From Bacteroidales bacterium UBA1064 (GTDB lineage: Bacteria > Bacteroidota > Bacteroidia > Bacteroidales > Tenuifilaceae), in assembly GCA_002316235.1 (NCBI GenBank), contig DCDD01000157.1, positions 1 to 21,133 of the forward strand: DNA of 21,133 nucleotides. The letters run 5' to 3'. This document shows positions 6,826 through 14,053 of this stretch, piece after piece; within the stretch, counting starts at the first letter, position 1; each line of letters opens with the position of its first letter. Position numbers and translations under genes: made by a program. The notes below the pieces were generated by a model. The model had not been told where the DNA came from. It was given only the letters and a program-made list of their open reading frames with translations, and did not search any database.

Positions 6826-7614
6826 ATGACCAATAACCCTACTGATACTCAAGTTATTCAGGACTGTACAATTTTAAGCATCAGAAACCTAAACGTACAT
6901 GCGGGTAACCATCATATTCTGAAGGATATAAACCTGGAAATTCCTAAAAATAGGATAACAGTTCTTCTAGGTCCTTCGGGTTGTGGCAAAACCACCCTGC
7001 TAAAGTGCATGAATAAGCTAACCGACCTGTACAGGGAGCTTAAGGTCACGGGCAACATTTTTATCGAGGACGATGACATCCTGAATACAAGTAAAAATAT
7101 ACCTTCAATTAGGCAAAAAATGGGTTTGCTCTCGCAACGGCCCTACCCGTTACCCGTTTCAATTTATAAGAATGTAGCCTACGGGATAAAGCTTAAGGGG
7201 ATACGCGACCGAAAGCTGATAGACTACAATGTGGAAAAGCACCTTAAGGAGGTGGGCTTGTGGAACGAGGTTAAGGATAGGCTGCACTCTCCAGCCACCA
7301 GCCTCTCCATTGGTCAGCAGCAAAGGCTTTGTTTGGCGCGAGGTTTGGCGGTGAAACCCCGAATAATCCTGGCCGATGAGCCAACCTCGGCCCTTGACCC
7401 CATTTCCAGTAAAATTATCGAAAACCTGTTCCGAAACCTCAAGGAAAATTACACCATTATTCTGGTTACGCATGTGCTTAGGCAGGCCATTCGGTTGGCC
7501 GACCATGTAATTTTTATGTATAATGGTGAAATTATTGAACAGGGAACACCCGATGAGCTCTTCAATAACCCTAAATCGGAGAAGCTTAAGGAGTACATGG
7601 TTGAGGGAAACTGA
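6826..7614 (+). CDS. pstB: Phosphate-type ABC transporter ATPase PstB
   Basis: 262 aa, the usual PstB size. All ABC motifs are present: Walker A 'GPSGCGKTT' (49-57), Q-loop Q104 in 'LLSQRPYPLPVSIYKNVAYG', which matches PstB's P-x-P-x-SIY pattern, signature 'LSIGQQQRLCLARGLAVKP' (160-178; LSIGQ in place of LSGGQ), Walker B 'IILADEPTSALDP' (180-192) and switch His216 in 'LVTHVLRQA'. It hydrolyses ATP on the inner face of PstCA. It is the last gene of the pst cluster. No phoU follows, unlike most pst operons; the next gene is a thioesterase 70 bp downstream. Confidence 0.94.
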   Translation: MTNNPTDTQVIQDCTILSIRNLNVHAGNHHILKDINLEIPKNRITVLLGPSGCGKTTLLKCMNKLTDLYRELKVTGNIFIEDDDILNTSKNIPSIRQKMGLLSQRPYPLPVSIYKNVAYGIKLKGIRDRKLIDYNVEKHLKEVGLWNEVKDRLHSPATSLSIGQQQRLCLARGLAVKPRIILADEPTSALDPISSKIIENLFRNLKENYTIILVTHVLRQAIRLADHVIFMYNGEIIEQGTPDELFNNPKSEKLKEYMVEGN

Positions 7615-7684
7615 TTTTTTTTACCAAATTTGCGCTACTCTTCAGAGTGTTATTCAATGGCCGTATAAATATTTGTTACTTACC

Positions 7685-8095
7685 ATGGACAAATTAGCAG
7701 AGCTGTTCGAACTAGAGATGGAGGTTCGGGACTACGAGTGCGACCTTGAGGGAATTGTAAACAACGCAGTTTACCTGAACTACCTGGAGCATGCCCGTCA
7801 TAAATATTTGCTCAGCTGGGGTATTGACTTTGCTCGCCTTCACACTGAGGGTATAGATTTGGTGGTTACCCGAATAGAGATAGACTACAAACGTTCGCTC
7901 GCCAGCGGTGATAAATTTAAGGTAAGGGTATCAGCTCGTCGTGAGGGGCATTTACGGTTGGTGTTTGATCAGGAGGTGATAGCCATACCCGATGGCTCAA
8001 CGGCAGTAAAGGCGAAGGTTATAGGAGTAGGGTTAAAACAGGGTCGCCCAGTTAAGATTGAGGGCATACCGGGTTTTGAAAATTTTTCGGCCTAG
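7685..8095 (+). CDS. Acyl-CoA thioesterase, hotdog-fold 4HBT/YbgC-like family
   Basis: 136 aa from ATG at 7685. An open frame continues upstream to 7523 but overlaps pstB and shows no domain, so the ATG where homology begins is preferred. The hotdog signature 'DYECDLEGIVNNAVYLNYLE' (16-35), with D20 at the catalytic Asp position and the helix 'YLNYLEHARHKYL', is that of 4-hydroxybenzoyl-CoA thioesterase/YbgC enzymes. The beta sheet follows ('DLVVTRIEIDYKRSLASGDK'). These cytoplasmic enzymes hydrolyse acyl-CoA thioesters; the acyl group is unknown. It lies 70 bp after pstB in the same direction and could be read through from it, but no functional link is obvious. Confidence 0.88.
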   Translation: MDKLAELFELEMEVRDYECDLEGIVNNAVYLNYLEHARHKYLLSWGIDFARLHTEGIDLVVTRIEIDYKRSLASGDKFKVRVSARREGHLRLVFDQEVIAIPDGSTAVKAKVIGVGLKQGRPVKIEGIPGFENFSA

Positions 8096-8183
8096 TTCGC
8101 TTGGTTATGTTGCTTTTATGGTTGTTACCGTGGGCCATAAGTGCCTGCGAGAATCAACCTACTACTATCCGAAAGTAAAAAAA

Positions 8184-10307
8184 TTACTCGTTAGCCTTAG
8201 TCTCGGGGTACTCTATTCGGGCGTGGTAGATGTTCAGCAGCTTCTTCTTGAAAACCGATTTAATGGTCGAGATATCCTTAAAGGTGATGTTGGCATCGTT
8301 AAACTGACCATCGGCCAGCTGCTGGTTTATAAGCGTGTCAACAAGCTCCTTTATGTTTTCCTCAGTCACATTCTTCATACTCCTTGAGGCGGCTTCCACT
8401 GCATCAGCCATCATCAGAATGGCTGTTTCCTTGCTGGGCGGAATAGGGCCAGGGTAGGTAAACTTTACGGCATCGGCAGCGCCGTTGTCAAACTTATCGA
8501 GGTGTCGCTGGTAGAAGTATCTAACCTTTGAGGTGCCGTGGTGGGTTTGTATGAAGTCAATCAGCTGGTCGGGAAGTCCGGCCTTGCGGCCAATTCTGAC
8601 ACCCTCGGTAACATGGTTGATAATGATTGATGCGCTTTCGGTAAAATCCAGGTTTCGGTGGGGGTTGAAGTCGTATGGTTGGTTTTCGATGAAGTACAAC
8701 GGGTTGGCCATTTTCCCAATATCATGGTATAGAGCTCCAGCCCTAACCAGCAGGGGGTTTCCGCCAACATGTTGAATTGCTGTTTCAGCCAGGTTGGCCA
8801 CCTGAAGGGAGTGCTGAAAGGTGCCTGGGGCAACTTCGGCCAGCTTTCGAAGTAAATCGAGGTTGGTATCGGATAGCTCGATGAGCGTTGCATCGGAGAG
8901 GAAGCCAAAAATCCTTTCAAATAGGTACACCAGCTGGTATAGCGCCAGAAGCAGTAGGGCGTTTATGGCAAACCAAAGAAGGTTAATGCTCTCAAAATCT
9001 TTTATGTTACCCTCCTCAACAGCTGCAAGTCCCACGAGGAGTAAGGCGTAGGTAGCATATACCATGCCCACGGTAACAAACAATCGCCCCCTGCGGTAGA
9101 AGTTCGTCATGCTTATAATGGCCACCATTCCCGCAATAAAGTTGATAAAAACGAACTCGAAGCTATTGGGTACAAAAAATCCTACCAGGAATATGGTTAC
9201 CAGATGAGTGAATAGCGCCAGCCGCGAGTCGAAGAATGTGAGGATATAAATTGGAACAATTACCAGGGGGACTATGTATATGCTGAAAAGGCTACTCTTT
9301 ATTATGTAAATCGAAATTACAGCCATCAGGGTAATTAGCATCAGAATGAATAGGATTTTTGCGTCGTTTCGGAAAACTTCGGGTCTGAAGCTGAGGATAA
9401 ACATGTAGAGAATAATAAACAATGCGGTAACCATCAATGCATTACCCGCTGTAACTATAGCGCTATTTCTGCTGCCCAGATGGATTTCGTACTCCTTTTT
9501 AAGCGATTCCAACACTTGGTATATACTGGAAGTGATGAGTTCACCCTTTGATATGATGCGCTCGCCTACCTGTATCATCCCCTTGGTTAGCGATATGCTC
9601 GCAATTTGCTCGTTCTTGTACTTTTGGGTTATGAAATCATCATACATCAGGTTGGGCTGGATGTACTTTTGTAAATCCATGTAAGCCCATATATTGCCTA
9701 CGGGTGTTCTGCCAGGGGGAGTGGCTTGTTGAAGCTTGTTTTTTACATACTCCAGAGCCTTACGTTTGGTAAAAACATTTTCGTAAAGAGTTTCGCGAGC
9801 TACGTTACCGGCAAGAATTGTTAGCTTGGAGCTTGCCATGTCATTGCTAACCAGATTTTCTGTTTTATTGAGTATCCCGCTGTCCATTACGTGCTGAATG
9901 GCGTTGATAGCCTCATTCTCATAAAAAGTTGACAACTCATTGACTTTTGATAAGGAAAGGGGCTGAACACCGTTATTTTCGGCTATGAATTTGACCCATG
10001 TTTCGTGAAAGTCAACCCTGAACTGTTGAATAGCCTCCTGTGCAACCGTAGAGTCGAAGCGGTAAAAGGGGCTAAAATTTTTTAGTATCTCGGCTCGCTC
10101 CGAAAAGAGCTCTGCATCTGTTTTGTATATGGGAAAATCAAAGGGAGCATAAAGATCATCGTGCATCCAAGGTTTACCCTTTTGAAATTCGTACTTGAAC
10201 CTCCCTTTTTGGGGTATGAATATCAGCACAATTCCGATGGCTAATGCGAAGTATAATATGCGGCGCAACAGCCTGAAATTTTTTTTGACAACATGGGGCA
10301 TGCTCAT
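8184..10307 (-). CDS. pgpH: 7TMR-HD membrane phosphodiesterase, PgpH-type (c-di-AMP hydrolase family)
   Basis: 707 aa. TM1 is at about residues 16-32, followed by a long extracytoplasmic 7TMR-HDED domain (about 40-280), then about seven TM segments (about 285-465) and a cytoplasmic HD domain (about 480-690). The HD metal residues are all visible: H499 ('TFQHSLQVANLAE'), H528-D529 ('ALYHDIGK'), H565 ('NHVTEG'), H589/H590 ('QTHHGT') and D635 ('MMADAVEAA'). The architecture matches Listeria PgpH, which degrades cyclic di-AMP to pApA; c-di-AMP links to potassium and wall homeostasis. The substrate is inferred from the family. ATG at 10307 was chosen; M3 is nearly equivalent. It appears to be a single-gene unit, convergent with the thioesterase gene, with an unusual 403-bp gap upstream. 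Confidence 0.93.
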   Translation of the reverse strand: MSMPHVVKKNFRLLRRILYFALAIGIVLIFIPQKGRFKYEFQKGKPWMHDDLYAPFDFPIYKTDAELFSERAEILKNFSPFYRFDSTVAQEAIQQFRVDFHETWVKFIAENNGVQPLSLSKVNELSTFYENEAINAIQHVMDSGILNKTENLVSNDMASSKLTILAGNVARETLYENVFTKRKALEYVKNKLQQATPPGRTPVGNIWAYMDLQKYIQPNLMYDDFITQKYKNEQIASISLTKGMIQVGERIISKGELITSSIYQVLESLKKEYEIHLGSRNSAIVTAGNALMVTALFIILYMFILSFRPEVFRNDAKILFILMLITLMAVISIYIIKSSLFSIYIVPLVIVPIYILTFFDSRLALFTHLVTIFLVGFFVPNSFEFVFINFIAGMVAIISMTNFYRRGRLFVTVGMVYATYALLLVGLAAVEEGNIKDFESINLLWFAINALLLLALYQLVYLFERIFGFLSDATLIELSDTNLDLLRKLAEVAPGTFQHSLQVANLAETAIQHVGGNPLLVRAGALYHDIGKMANPLYFIENQPYDFNPHRNLDFTESASIIINHVTEGVRIGRKAGLPDQLIDFIQTHHGTSKVRYFYQRHLDKFDNGAADAVKFTYPGPIPPSKETAILMMADAVEAASRSMKNVTEENIKELVDTLINQQLADGQFNDANITFKDISTIKSVFKKKLLNIYHARIEYPETKANE

Positions 10308-10710
10308 ACTTTGATTAATGCTAGCTATGTGAAGGCAAAAATGACAATAAATATAGAAATGCAGAAATGAAAGCTACTTTTTATTTTGTTTGGTTGAATC
10401 ATTTCGCTTTTTTCATTTGTACGTTACTTTTAGGTTTATGATTTTCATACCCTTTAGGCATGGGGGTTAAGCGGAAAGGATACCCATGTTTAGGTTTCGC
10501 CGAACTCGTAGGTAACGCACGGTTATTCATGCTTGTTTATGCAAGTTACCCTACCTGGTTGTTTAATAAAGAATAGCTGCAAGAAATTACCTGTAGTTCA
10601 GGGTTCCATTTGAAGCCACTTCTTTGCATGGGTACATCCCCGGTATTTGGGCATAATATTTTTTTGATGTTCTCCGAATCTTAGATGGTTGACTACTGTA
10701 TAGCTGGCTT
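10308..10710. other. 403-bp gap between nth and pgpH with inverted repeats, no gene seen
   Basis: No convincing ORF, tRNA, SRP, tmRNA or RNase P signature was found. Two inverted repeats stand out: CATGGG (10459-10464) with CCCATG (10483-10488), and GTAGGTAAC (10508-10516) with GTTACCCTAC (10545-10554, one bulged C). The second encloses a small CTTG/CAAG hairpin at 10532-10545. The motif TTTAGGTTT occurs twice (10429-10437, 10489-10497). It must contain the pgpH promoter, but no exact TAnnTTTG was found. Confidence 0.4.
10508..10554. other. Imperfect long hairpin in the nth-pgpH gap
   Basis: The 9-bp arm at 10508-10516 pairs with 10545-10554 with one extra C in the right arm. The loop holds a further short CTTG/CAAG stem, whose right arm overlaps the first base of the outer arm, so the two may be alternatives. 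No T-tract follows on either strand, so it is not a simple terminator. Confidence 0.35.
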
Positions 10711-11367
10711 TTATTTTTCTGAAGATTTTGCCTTGCTGCGAAACTCTTTGCAAATGTCAGCTAAGCCACATTCGCTACATTTTGGATTTCGGGCTGTACA
10801 AACATAGCGTCCGTGTAGTATAAGCCAATGGTGCGCTGTAGCAAGCAGTTGGGCCGGGATTTTTTCAGTAAGCTGCCGTTCGACTGCCAGCGGTGTTTTG
10901 GCATTAGTAACCAAACCTAAACGTCTGGCAACCCTGAAAACATGCGTATCAACAGGCATGGCAGGTATGTTAAAAGCTACCGAGGCCACTACGTTTGCTG
11001 TTTTACGCCCAACTCCCGGCAGCTGCTGTAGCAGTTGAACATCCTCGGGCACCTTGCCGTCAAACTTGGAGAGCAGGGTTTGAGCCATTTCCACCAGATG
11101 CTTGGCCTTGCTATTGGGGTAGGTGCAACTTTTCACCAGCTCGTACACCTCCTCGGTGCTTGATGCTGCCAGCGTTTCAGGGTTGGGGAAGCGTTTAATA
11201 AAATCAGGAGTTACCATGTTCACACGCTTGTCGGTGCACTGGGCGCTTAGGATTACTGCTACCAGCAACTCGTAGGGGTTGCTGTAGCTCAGCTCCGTTG
11301 TGGCCGACGGCATGGTTCGGTTAAAGTACTCTATAAATCGGTTGTAGCGTTCGTTTGTAGAAATCAT
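10711..11367 (-). CDS. nth: Endonuclease III (DNA glycosylase/AP lyase)
   Basis: 218 aa, the normal Nth length. The helix-hairpin-helix 'LPGVGRKTANVVASVAF' (116-132) contains catalytic Lys122, and Asp140 lies in 'MPVDTHVFRVARRLG'. The C-terminal [4Fe-4S] motif is exact: C190-X6-C197-X2-C200-X5-C206. It removes oxidised pyrimidines in base-excision repair and cuts the abasic site. The ATG at 11367 gives the standard N-terminus. It is a single gene on the minus strand, with a TAnnTTTG -7 element 24 bp upstream of the start codon. Nothing is unusual. Confidence 0.96.
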   Translation of the reverse strand: MISTNERYNRFIEYFNRTMPSATTELSYSNPYELLVAVILSAQCTDKRVNMVTPDFIKRFPNPETLAASSTEEVYELVKSCTYPNSKAKHLVEMAQTLLSKFDGKVPEDVQLLQQLPGVGRKTANVVASVAFNIPAMPVDTHVFRVARRLGLVTNAKTPLAVERQLTEKIPAQLLATAHHWLILHGRYVCTARNPKCSECGLADICKEFRSKAKSSEK

Positions 11368-11390
11368 CAGGTATATGGCAATATTTTTTT

Positions 11391-11398
11391 CAAATATA
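11391..11398 (-). promoter_or_regulatory. Putative -7 element (TAnnTTTG) for nth
   Basis: The minus strand reads TATATTTG, predicting a start near 11386 and a leader of about 19 nt. A TTTG at 11417-11414 is present, but its 15-nt spacing is shorter than the usual 19-21. Confidence 0.4.
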
Positions 11399-11604
11399 CT
11401 GAAGGCAGGGCAACAAAATCTTGTTATTTATCTCAGAAACACCCAAAATTTACTATCCCGTTAACGTTGGTTGTATTGAGATGGTCGCACTATGGCTCTT
11501 TATAAATAATCTTTGAGTTGATCATCCATCTATTGCTTCCGGAAAAGAAAAAATGGGATATGGATGGCTATTTAAGAGGTAAGTATTAGATTTTAGCGTG
11601 GATT

Positions 11605-11823
11605 CTACTCGCTACCATTCTTGGCAAGCTCGTTGTTTTTCCCATTCAGCTTAACCTTCTCCTTTTTGTACCTGTAAACCTCAATTCCCATGAAGTAGTA
11701 ACGAATCAGCCAGAATTCTACATACCATTTTTGGTCGAGCGATTGTATCCTGTCAACAATGCATTGAGTTTTTCCAAAAAAGGGTGTTTTGGTGTTATTG
11801 TTGGTATGATGGTGACTTTCCAT
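11605..11823 (-). CDS. Small hypothetical protein, 72 aa
   Basis: Not recognised. From ATG at 11823 it encodes a Lys/Asn-rich, aromatic-rich peptide. It has a His/Asn/Thr-rich N-terminus (MESHHHTNNNT), a core with many Tyr/Phe/Trp ('KWYVEFWLIRYYFMGIEVYR', 32-51) and a charged tail. There is no signal peptide or clear membrane helix. It sits alone between mqnD (124 bp away) and nth (237 bp away), and nothing better fills the space. No exact promoter motif was seen upstream. It may be a lineage-specific small protein, or a chance ORF. Confidence 0.35.
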   Translation of the reverse strand: MESHHHTNNNTKTPFFGKTQCIVDRIQSLDQKWYVEFWLIRYYFMGIEVYRYKKEKVKLNGKNNELAKNGSE

Positions 11824-11947
11824 TGAGCATTTAAAAAGTTATTGTAATCATAAAAATATCGTTTTCAAATCAAAGTTTAAAGGGTTTGAGCTGTAAAAAT
11901 TCAAATTATTTGGCGAAAAGCAGCTTGCGCAATGCCAAGGCTATCAT

Positions 11948-12787
11948 TCAGTATATGAAAAGAGACTTGGTTTCACAGTTGTCCGGCAGTTTTCCGGATG
12001 TTTTAAGGAGCTCCAGCACGGCAGTTCTGCCCGAGTTACCCAGTGATAGAGAGAAGTTGTTGACGTAGAGGTTAATATGTTTTTCCATAACTTCTTCGTC
12101 CATTTCCTGGGCAAAGCGTCTGACATAGGGCATGGTGGCAGAGCGATTGGCAAATGCAAACTTTATACTGCTTTGCAATATTATGGCAATGTCGGTTTTC
12201 AGGTTTTCAGGTAAGTCTTTTCTAATGGCAATTCCCCCGAGGGGTACGGGTAGGTTGGTTCTTTTTTCCCAGAATTCACCTAAATCGGCTACCTTAGTTA
12301 GCCCCTTGGTCATGTAAGTAAATCGTGACTCATGGATGAGCACACCTACATCTGCCTCGTTGTCCAGCACAGCCTGCTCGATTTCGGAAAAAAGGTAGAA
12401 TTTTTTATTCATTGCATTGGGGTAGGCAAGGTTGAATAGCAGGTGGGCTGTAGTATGTTCGCCGGGGAGAGCAGCTCTGGTGTAGGCCACCTCATCGGGG
12501 TAAATTTTACGTCTGCTAACTACCAGAGGGCCAACGCCGCTTCCCAAGGCGCTACCGGAGTCCAGCAGCTGGTAGCTGGCCGAAAGCTCCGGGAATGCCC
12601 CGTAGCTTAGCTTGGTGATATCCGGTAGCTGTTGTGCTGCTAGCCGGTTCAACTCCTCTATGTCGGCCAGGTAGGGTTCAAACTGATACCCTTTGGTTTC
12701 TACCAAGCGGTTAACCATAGCGCAGAACATAAAGGTATCGTTGGGGCAGGTAGAAAAGTTAAGTTTAAGAGGTTTTTTGCTTTGCAT
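11948..12787 (-). CDS. mqnD: 1,4-dihydroxy-6-naphthoate synthase MqnD (futalosine menaquinone pathway)
   Basis: 279 aa with a periplasmic-binding-protein-like fold, the usual MqnD size. Family marks: 'LNFSTCPNDTFMFCAMVN' (9-26), 'ITKLSYGAFPEL' (57-68), 'LLDSGSALGSGVGPLVVSRR' (74-93), 'GEHTTAHLLFNL' (109-120) and 'VGVLIHESRFTY' (148-159), with catalytic His152. It converts cyclic dehypoxanthine futalosine to 1,4-dihydroxy-6-naphthoate, the last pathway-specific ring-forming step to menaquinone. The ATG is 2 bp after the stop of mqnB, so the two are co-transcribed. This implies that the organism makes menaquinone by the futalosine route and not through MenFDHCB, although mqnA, mqnC and mqnE are outside the window. 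Confidence 0.95.
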   Translation of the reverse strand: MQSKKPLKLNFSTCPNDTFMFCAMVNRLVETKGYQFEPYLADIEELNRLAAQQLPDITKLSYGAFPELSASYQLLDSGSALGSGVGPLVVSRRKIYPDEVAYTRAALPGEHTTAHLLFNLAYPNAMNKKFYLFSEIEQAVLDNEADVGVLIHESRFTYMTKGLTKVADLGEFWEKRTNLPVPLGGIAIRKDLPENLKTDIAIILQSSIKFAFANRSATMPYVRRFAQEMDEEVMEKHINLYVNNFSLSLGNSGRTAVLELLKTSGKLPDNCETKSLFIY

Positions 12788-12789
12788 GA

Positions 12790-13452
12790 TTATGCTATTT
12801 TATTTTCCAGCAGGTCGAGGGTGCAATCGGCTAGCCTATCAACGGCCAGTTTAATTCTCCAGTTTTTTGGGTTTCGGGGCTCAACGGCGTTGGAAATGGC
12901 GCGCAGGCAAATGAAAGGCTTGCCGGCAGCGAGGCAAGCAAAAAAGACAGCTGCCGACTCCATGGTTTCAATATCGGGATTCCATTGTTCTCGCAACCTG
13001 GCAATCCTTTCTGTTGAACCGCTAGTAGTTCCAACAGTAATGCCCTTTACAACAGGAAGCGCTAGGTTAAATTGGTTTAACCAGGGACTTTCTAGCCTAT
13101 CGAGCCGGCAAGGAGTGTCATTGTTAAAATCAAAACTATTGATTGGCTCGAAATGCCCATTGTTATCTATCCCATAGTCGGCAAATGCGTCGCTACCTAA
13201 AGTAACCAAGCTGCCCGGCATAATTTCTGCCCGGTAGCTACCAGCTATGCCTAAGTTTATAATGAGGTTGTAGGTTGATAAATTCCTGGCCAGATGATAT
13301 GCTGTGGGCACTGCACCAGCTCCGGTAACCAGAATATCTACGTGGTGTCTTTCCGTAAGGCTCATAGCCGTTGGAAAGCCTATGGGTAGCTTCTTTGTGG
13401 CTATTGGCATGGCCTCAACCTGGGTTGCCAGAACTAGAAGAATTCGGTTCAT
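12790..13452 (-). CDS. mqnB: Futalosine hydrolase MqnB
   Basis: 220 aa nucleoside phosphorylase/MTAN fold. Visible marks: an N-terminal 'LLVLATQVEAMPI' with E13, 'VTGAGAVPTAYHLAR' (42-56), 'NLGIAGSYR' (66-74), the purine/ribose motif 'ETMESAAVFFACL' (162-174, E165) and 'LRAISNAVEPRNPKNW' (183-198). The last has Asn188 where adenine-specific MTANs have Asp, which is typical of futalosine hydrolases that handle hypoxanthine. It cleaves futalosine to dehypoxanthine futalosine plus hypoxanthine. It is first gene of the mqnB-mqnD operon, divergent from the pterin genes. A long hairpin and a -7 motif are found in its leader. Confidence 0.94.
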   Translation of the reverse strand: MNRILLVLATQVEAMPIATKKLPIGFPTAMSLTERHHVDILVTGAGAVPTAYHLARNLSTYNLIINLGIAGSYRAEIMPGSLVTLGSDAFADYGIDNNGHFEPINSFDFNNDTPCRLDRLESPWLNQFNLALPVVKGITVGTTSGSTERIARLREQWNPDIETMESAAVFFACLAAGKPFICLRAISNAVEPRNPKNWRIKLAVDRLADCTLDLLENKIA

Positions 13453-13494
13453 GTTCTTAAATTCGCCTGATTACCGTTTTGAACAATAAAATTC

Positions 13495-13539
13495 CTAAAA
13501 TGTTAAACTGCCTACATGAGTCGTATAGTTTCATTTTAG
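13495..13539 (-). promoter_or_regulatory. Hairpin at the predicted 5' end of the mqnB mRNA
   Basis: CTAAAATG (13495-13502) pairs perfectly with CATTTTAG (13532-13539). After a 2-nt bulge, AAACT (13505-13509) pairs with AGTTT (13527-13531), giving 13 bp around a 17-nt loop. It begins where transcription from the -7 motif at 13545-13552 should start. It could stabilise or regulate the mRNA, or be a protein-binding site shared with the divergent gene. Confidence 0.45.
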
Positions 13540-13544
13540 CTCAT

Positions 13545-13552
13545 CAAAATTA
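13545..13552 (-). promoter_or_regulatory. Putative -7 element (TAnnTTTG) for mqnB-mqnD
   Basis: The minus strand reads TAATTTTG, an exact -7 match. It predicts a start near 13540 and an 87-nt leader opening with the hairpin. No -33 TTTG is evident. Confidence 0.4.
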
Positions 13553-13583
13553 CAAAAAGCGTATAACTTTAAATTTAAGAGCT

Positions 13584-13591
13584 TAGTTTTG
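13584..13591 (+). promoter_or_regulatory. Putative -7 element (TAnnTTTG) for the PTPS-folE operon
   Basis: TAGTTTTG exactly matches the -7 consensus, 29 bp before the chosen ATG at 13621, giving a leader of about 24 nt. No -33 TTTG is evident. Confidence 0.45.
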
Positions 13592-13620
13592 TAGTTTGTT
13601 TTCGCTAAACAGTGGTTTAT

Positions 13621-14040
13621 ATGCCTGTTGTTTACCTAACACGAAGGGAGCGTTTTAGCTCGGCCCACCGTCTTTTTAATCCGGATTTGAGCGATGAGCA
13701 AAATCTTCAAATTTTTGGTCAGTGCTCGCATCCCAACTGGCATGGGCATAACTACGAGCTATTTGTTACAGTTAAGGGCGAGGTTAATGCGGATTTGGGG
13801 TATGCGGTGAATGCCAAGGATATTAGCCGGATTGTGCATGACATGGTAGTGCTGAAGCTTGACCATAAGAACATCAACATGGATGTTGATTTTATGAGGG
13901 GCAAAATGGCCTCAACCGAAAACCTGGCTGTTTCAATCTGGAATGAGCTCCAAAAACCTTTAGCGGTTGTTGGTGCTTTACTTCACTGCATCAGGATAGT
14001 AGAAACAGAAAACAACTCTGTAGAGTACTACGGGGAATAA
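13621..14040 (+). CDS. 6-pyruvoyl-tetrahydropterin synthase (PTPS-II-like; QueD/PTPS family)
   Basis: 139 aa from ATG at 13621; an in-frame GTG at 13612 would add only three residues and is less likely. Zinc ligands H16 ('FSSAHRLF'), H41 and H43 ('CSHPNWHGHNYEL') are present, with catalytic C35, D81-H82 ('LDHKNI') and a final 'ETENNSVEYYGE' containing the pterin-anchoring Glu. The Cys-to-HGH spacing is C-X5-HGH, as in animal PTPS, not C-X3-HGH as in E. coli QueD, and the 'LDHKN..MDVDF' and 'ASTENLAVSIWNEL' stretches also look like the eukaryotic enzyme. This favours conversion of dihydroneopterin triphosphate to 6-pyruvoyl-tetrahydropterin (biopterin route), although a queuosine role cannot be excluded. 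folE follows 13 bp downstream. Confidence 0.9.
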   Translation: MPVVYLTRRERFSSAHRLFNPDLSDEQNLQIFGQCSHPNWHGHNYELFVTVKGEVNADLGYAVNAKDISRIVHDMVVLKLDHKNINMDVDFMRGKMASTENLAVSIWNELQKPLAVVGALLHCIRIVETENNSVEYYGE

Positions 14041-14053
14041 ATTTATTGTGGAA

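Noticed and set aside
7523..7684. Upstream in-frame extension of the thioesterase
   Set aside because: Overlaps the end of pstB and has no hotdog-family similarity; the ATG at 7685 fits the domain start.
8561..9051. Open frames inside pgpH on both strands
   Set aside because: Composition follows the codon pattern of pgpH; no recognisable protein.
10441..10560. Possible tRNA, SRP, tmRNA or RNase P gene in the nth-pgpH gap
   Set aside because: No T-loop, anticodon arm or conserved core motifs of these RNAs were found.
13612..13620. GTG start for the PTPS gene
   Set aside because: Adds only three residues; ATG at 13621 fits the family N-terminus.
14048..14053. GTG start for folE
   Set aside because: ATG two codons later is the more likely start; no domain evidence for the extra residues.
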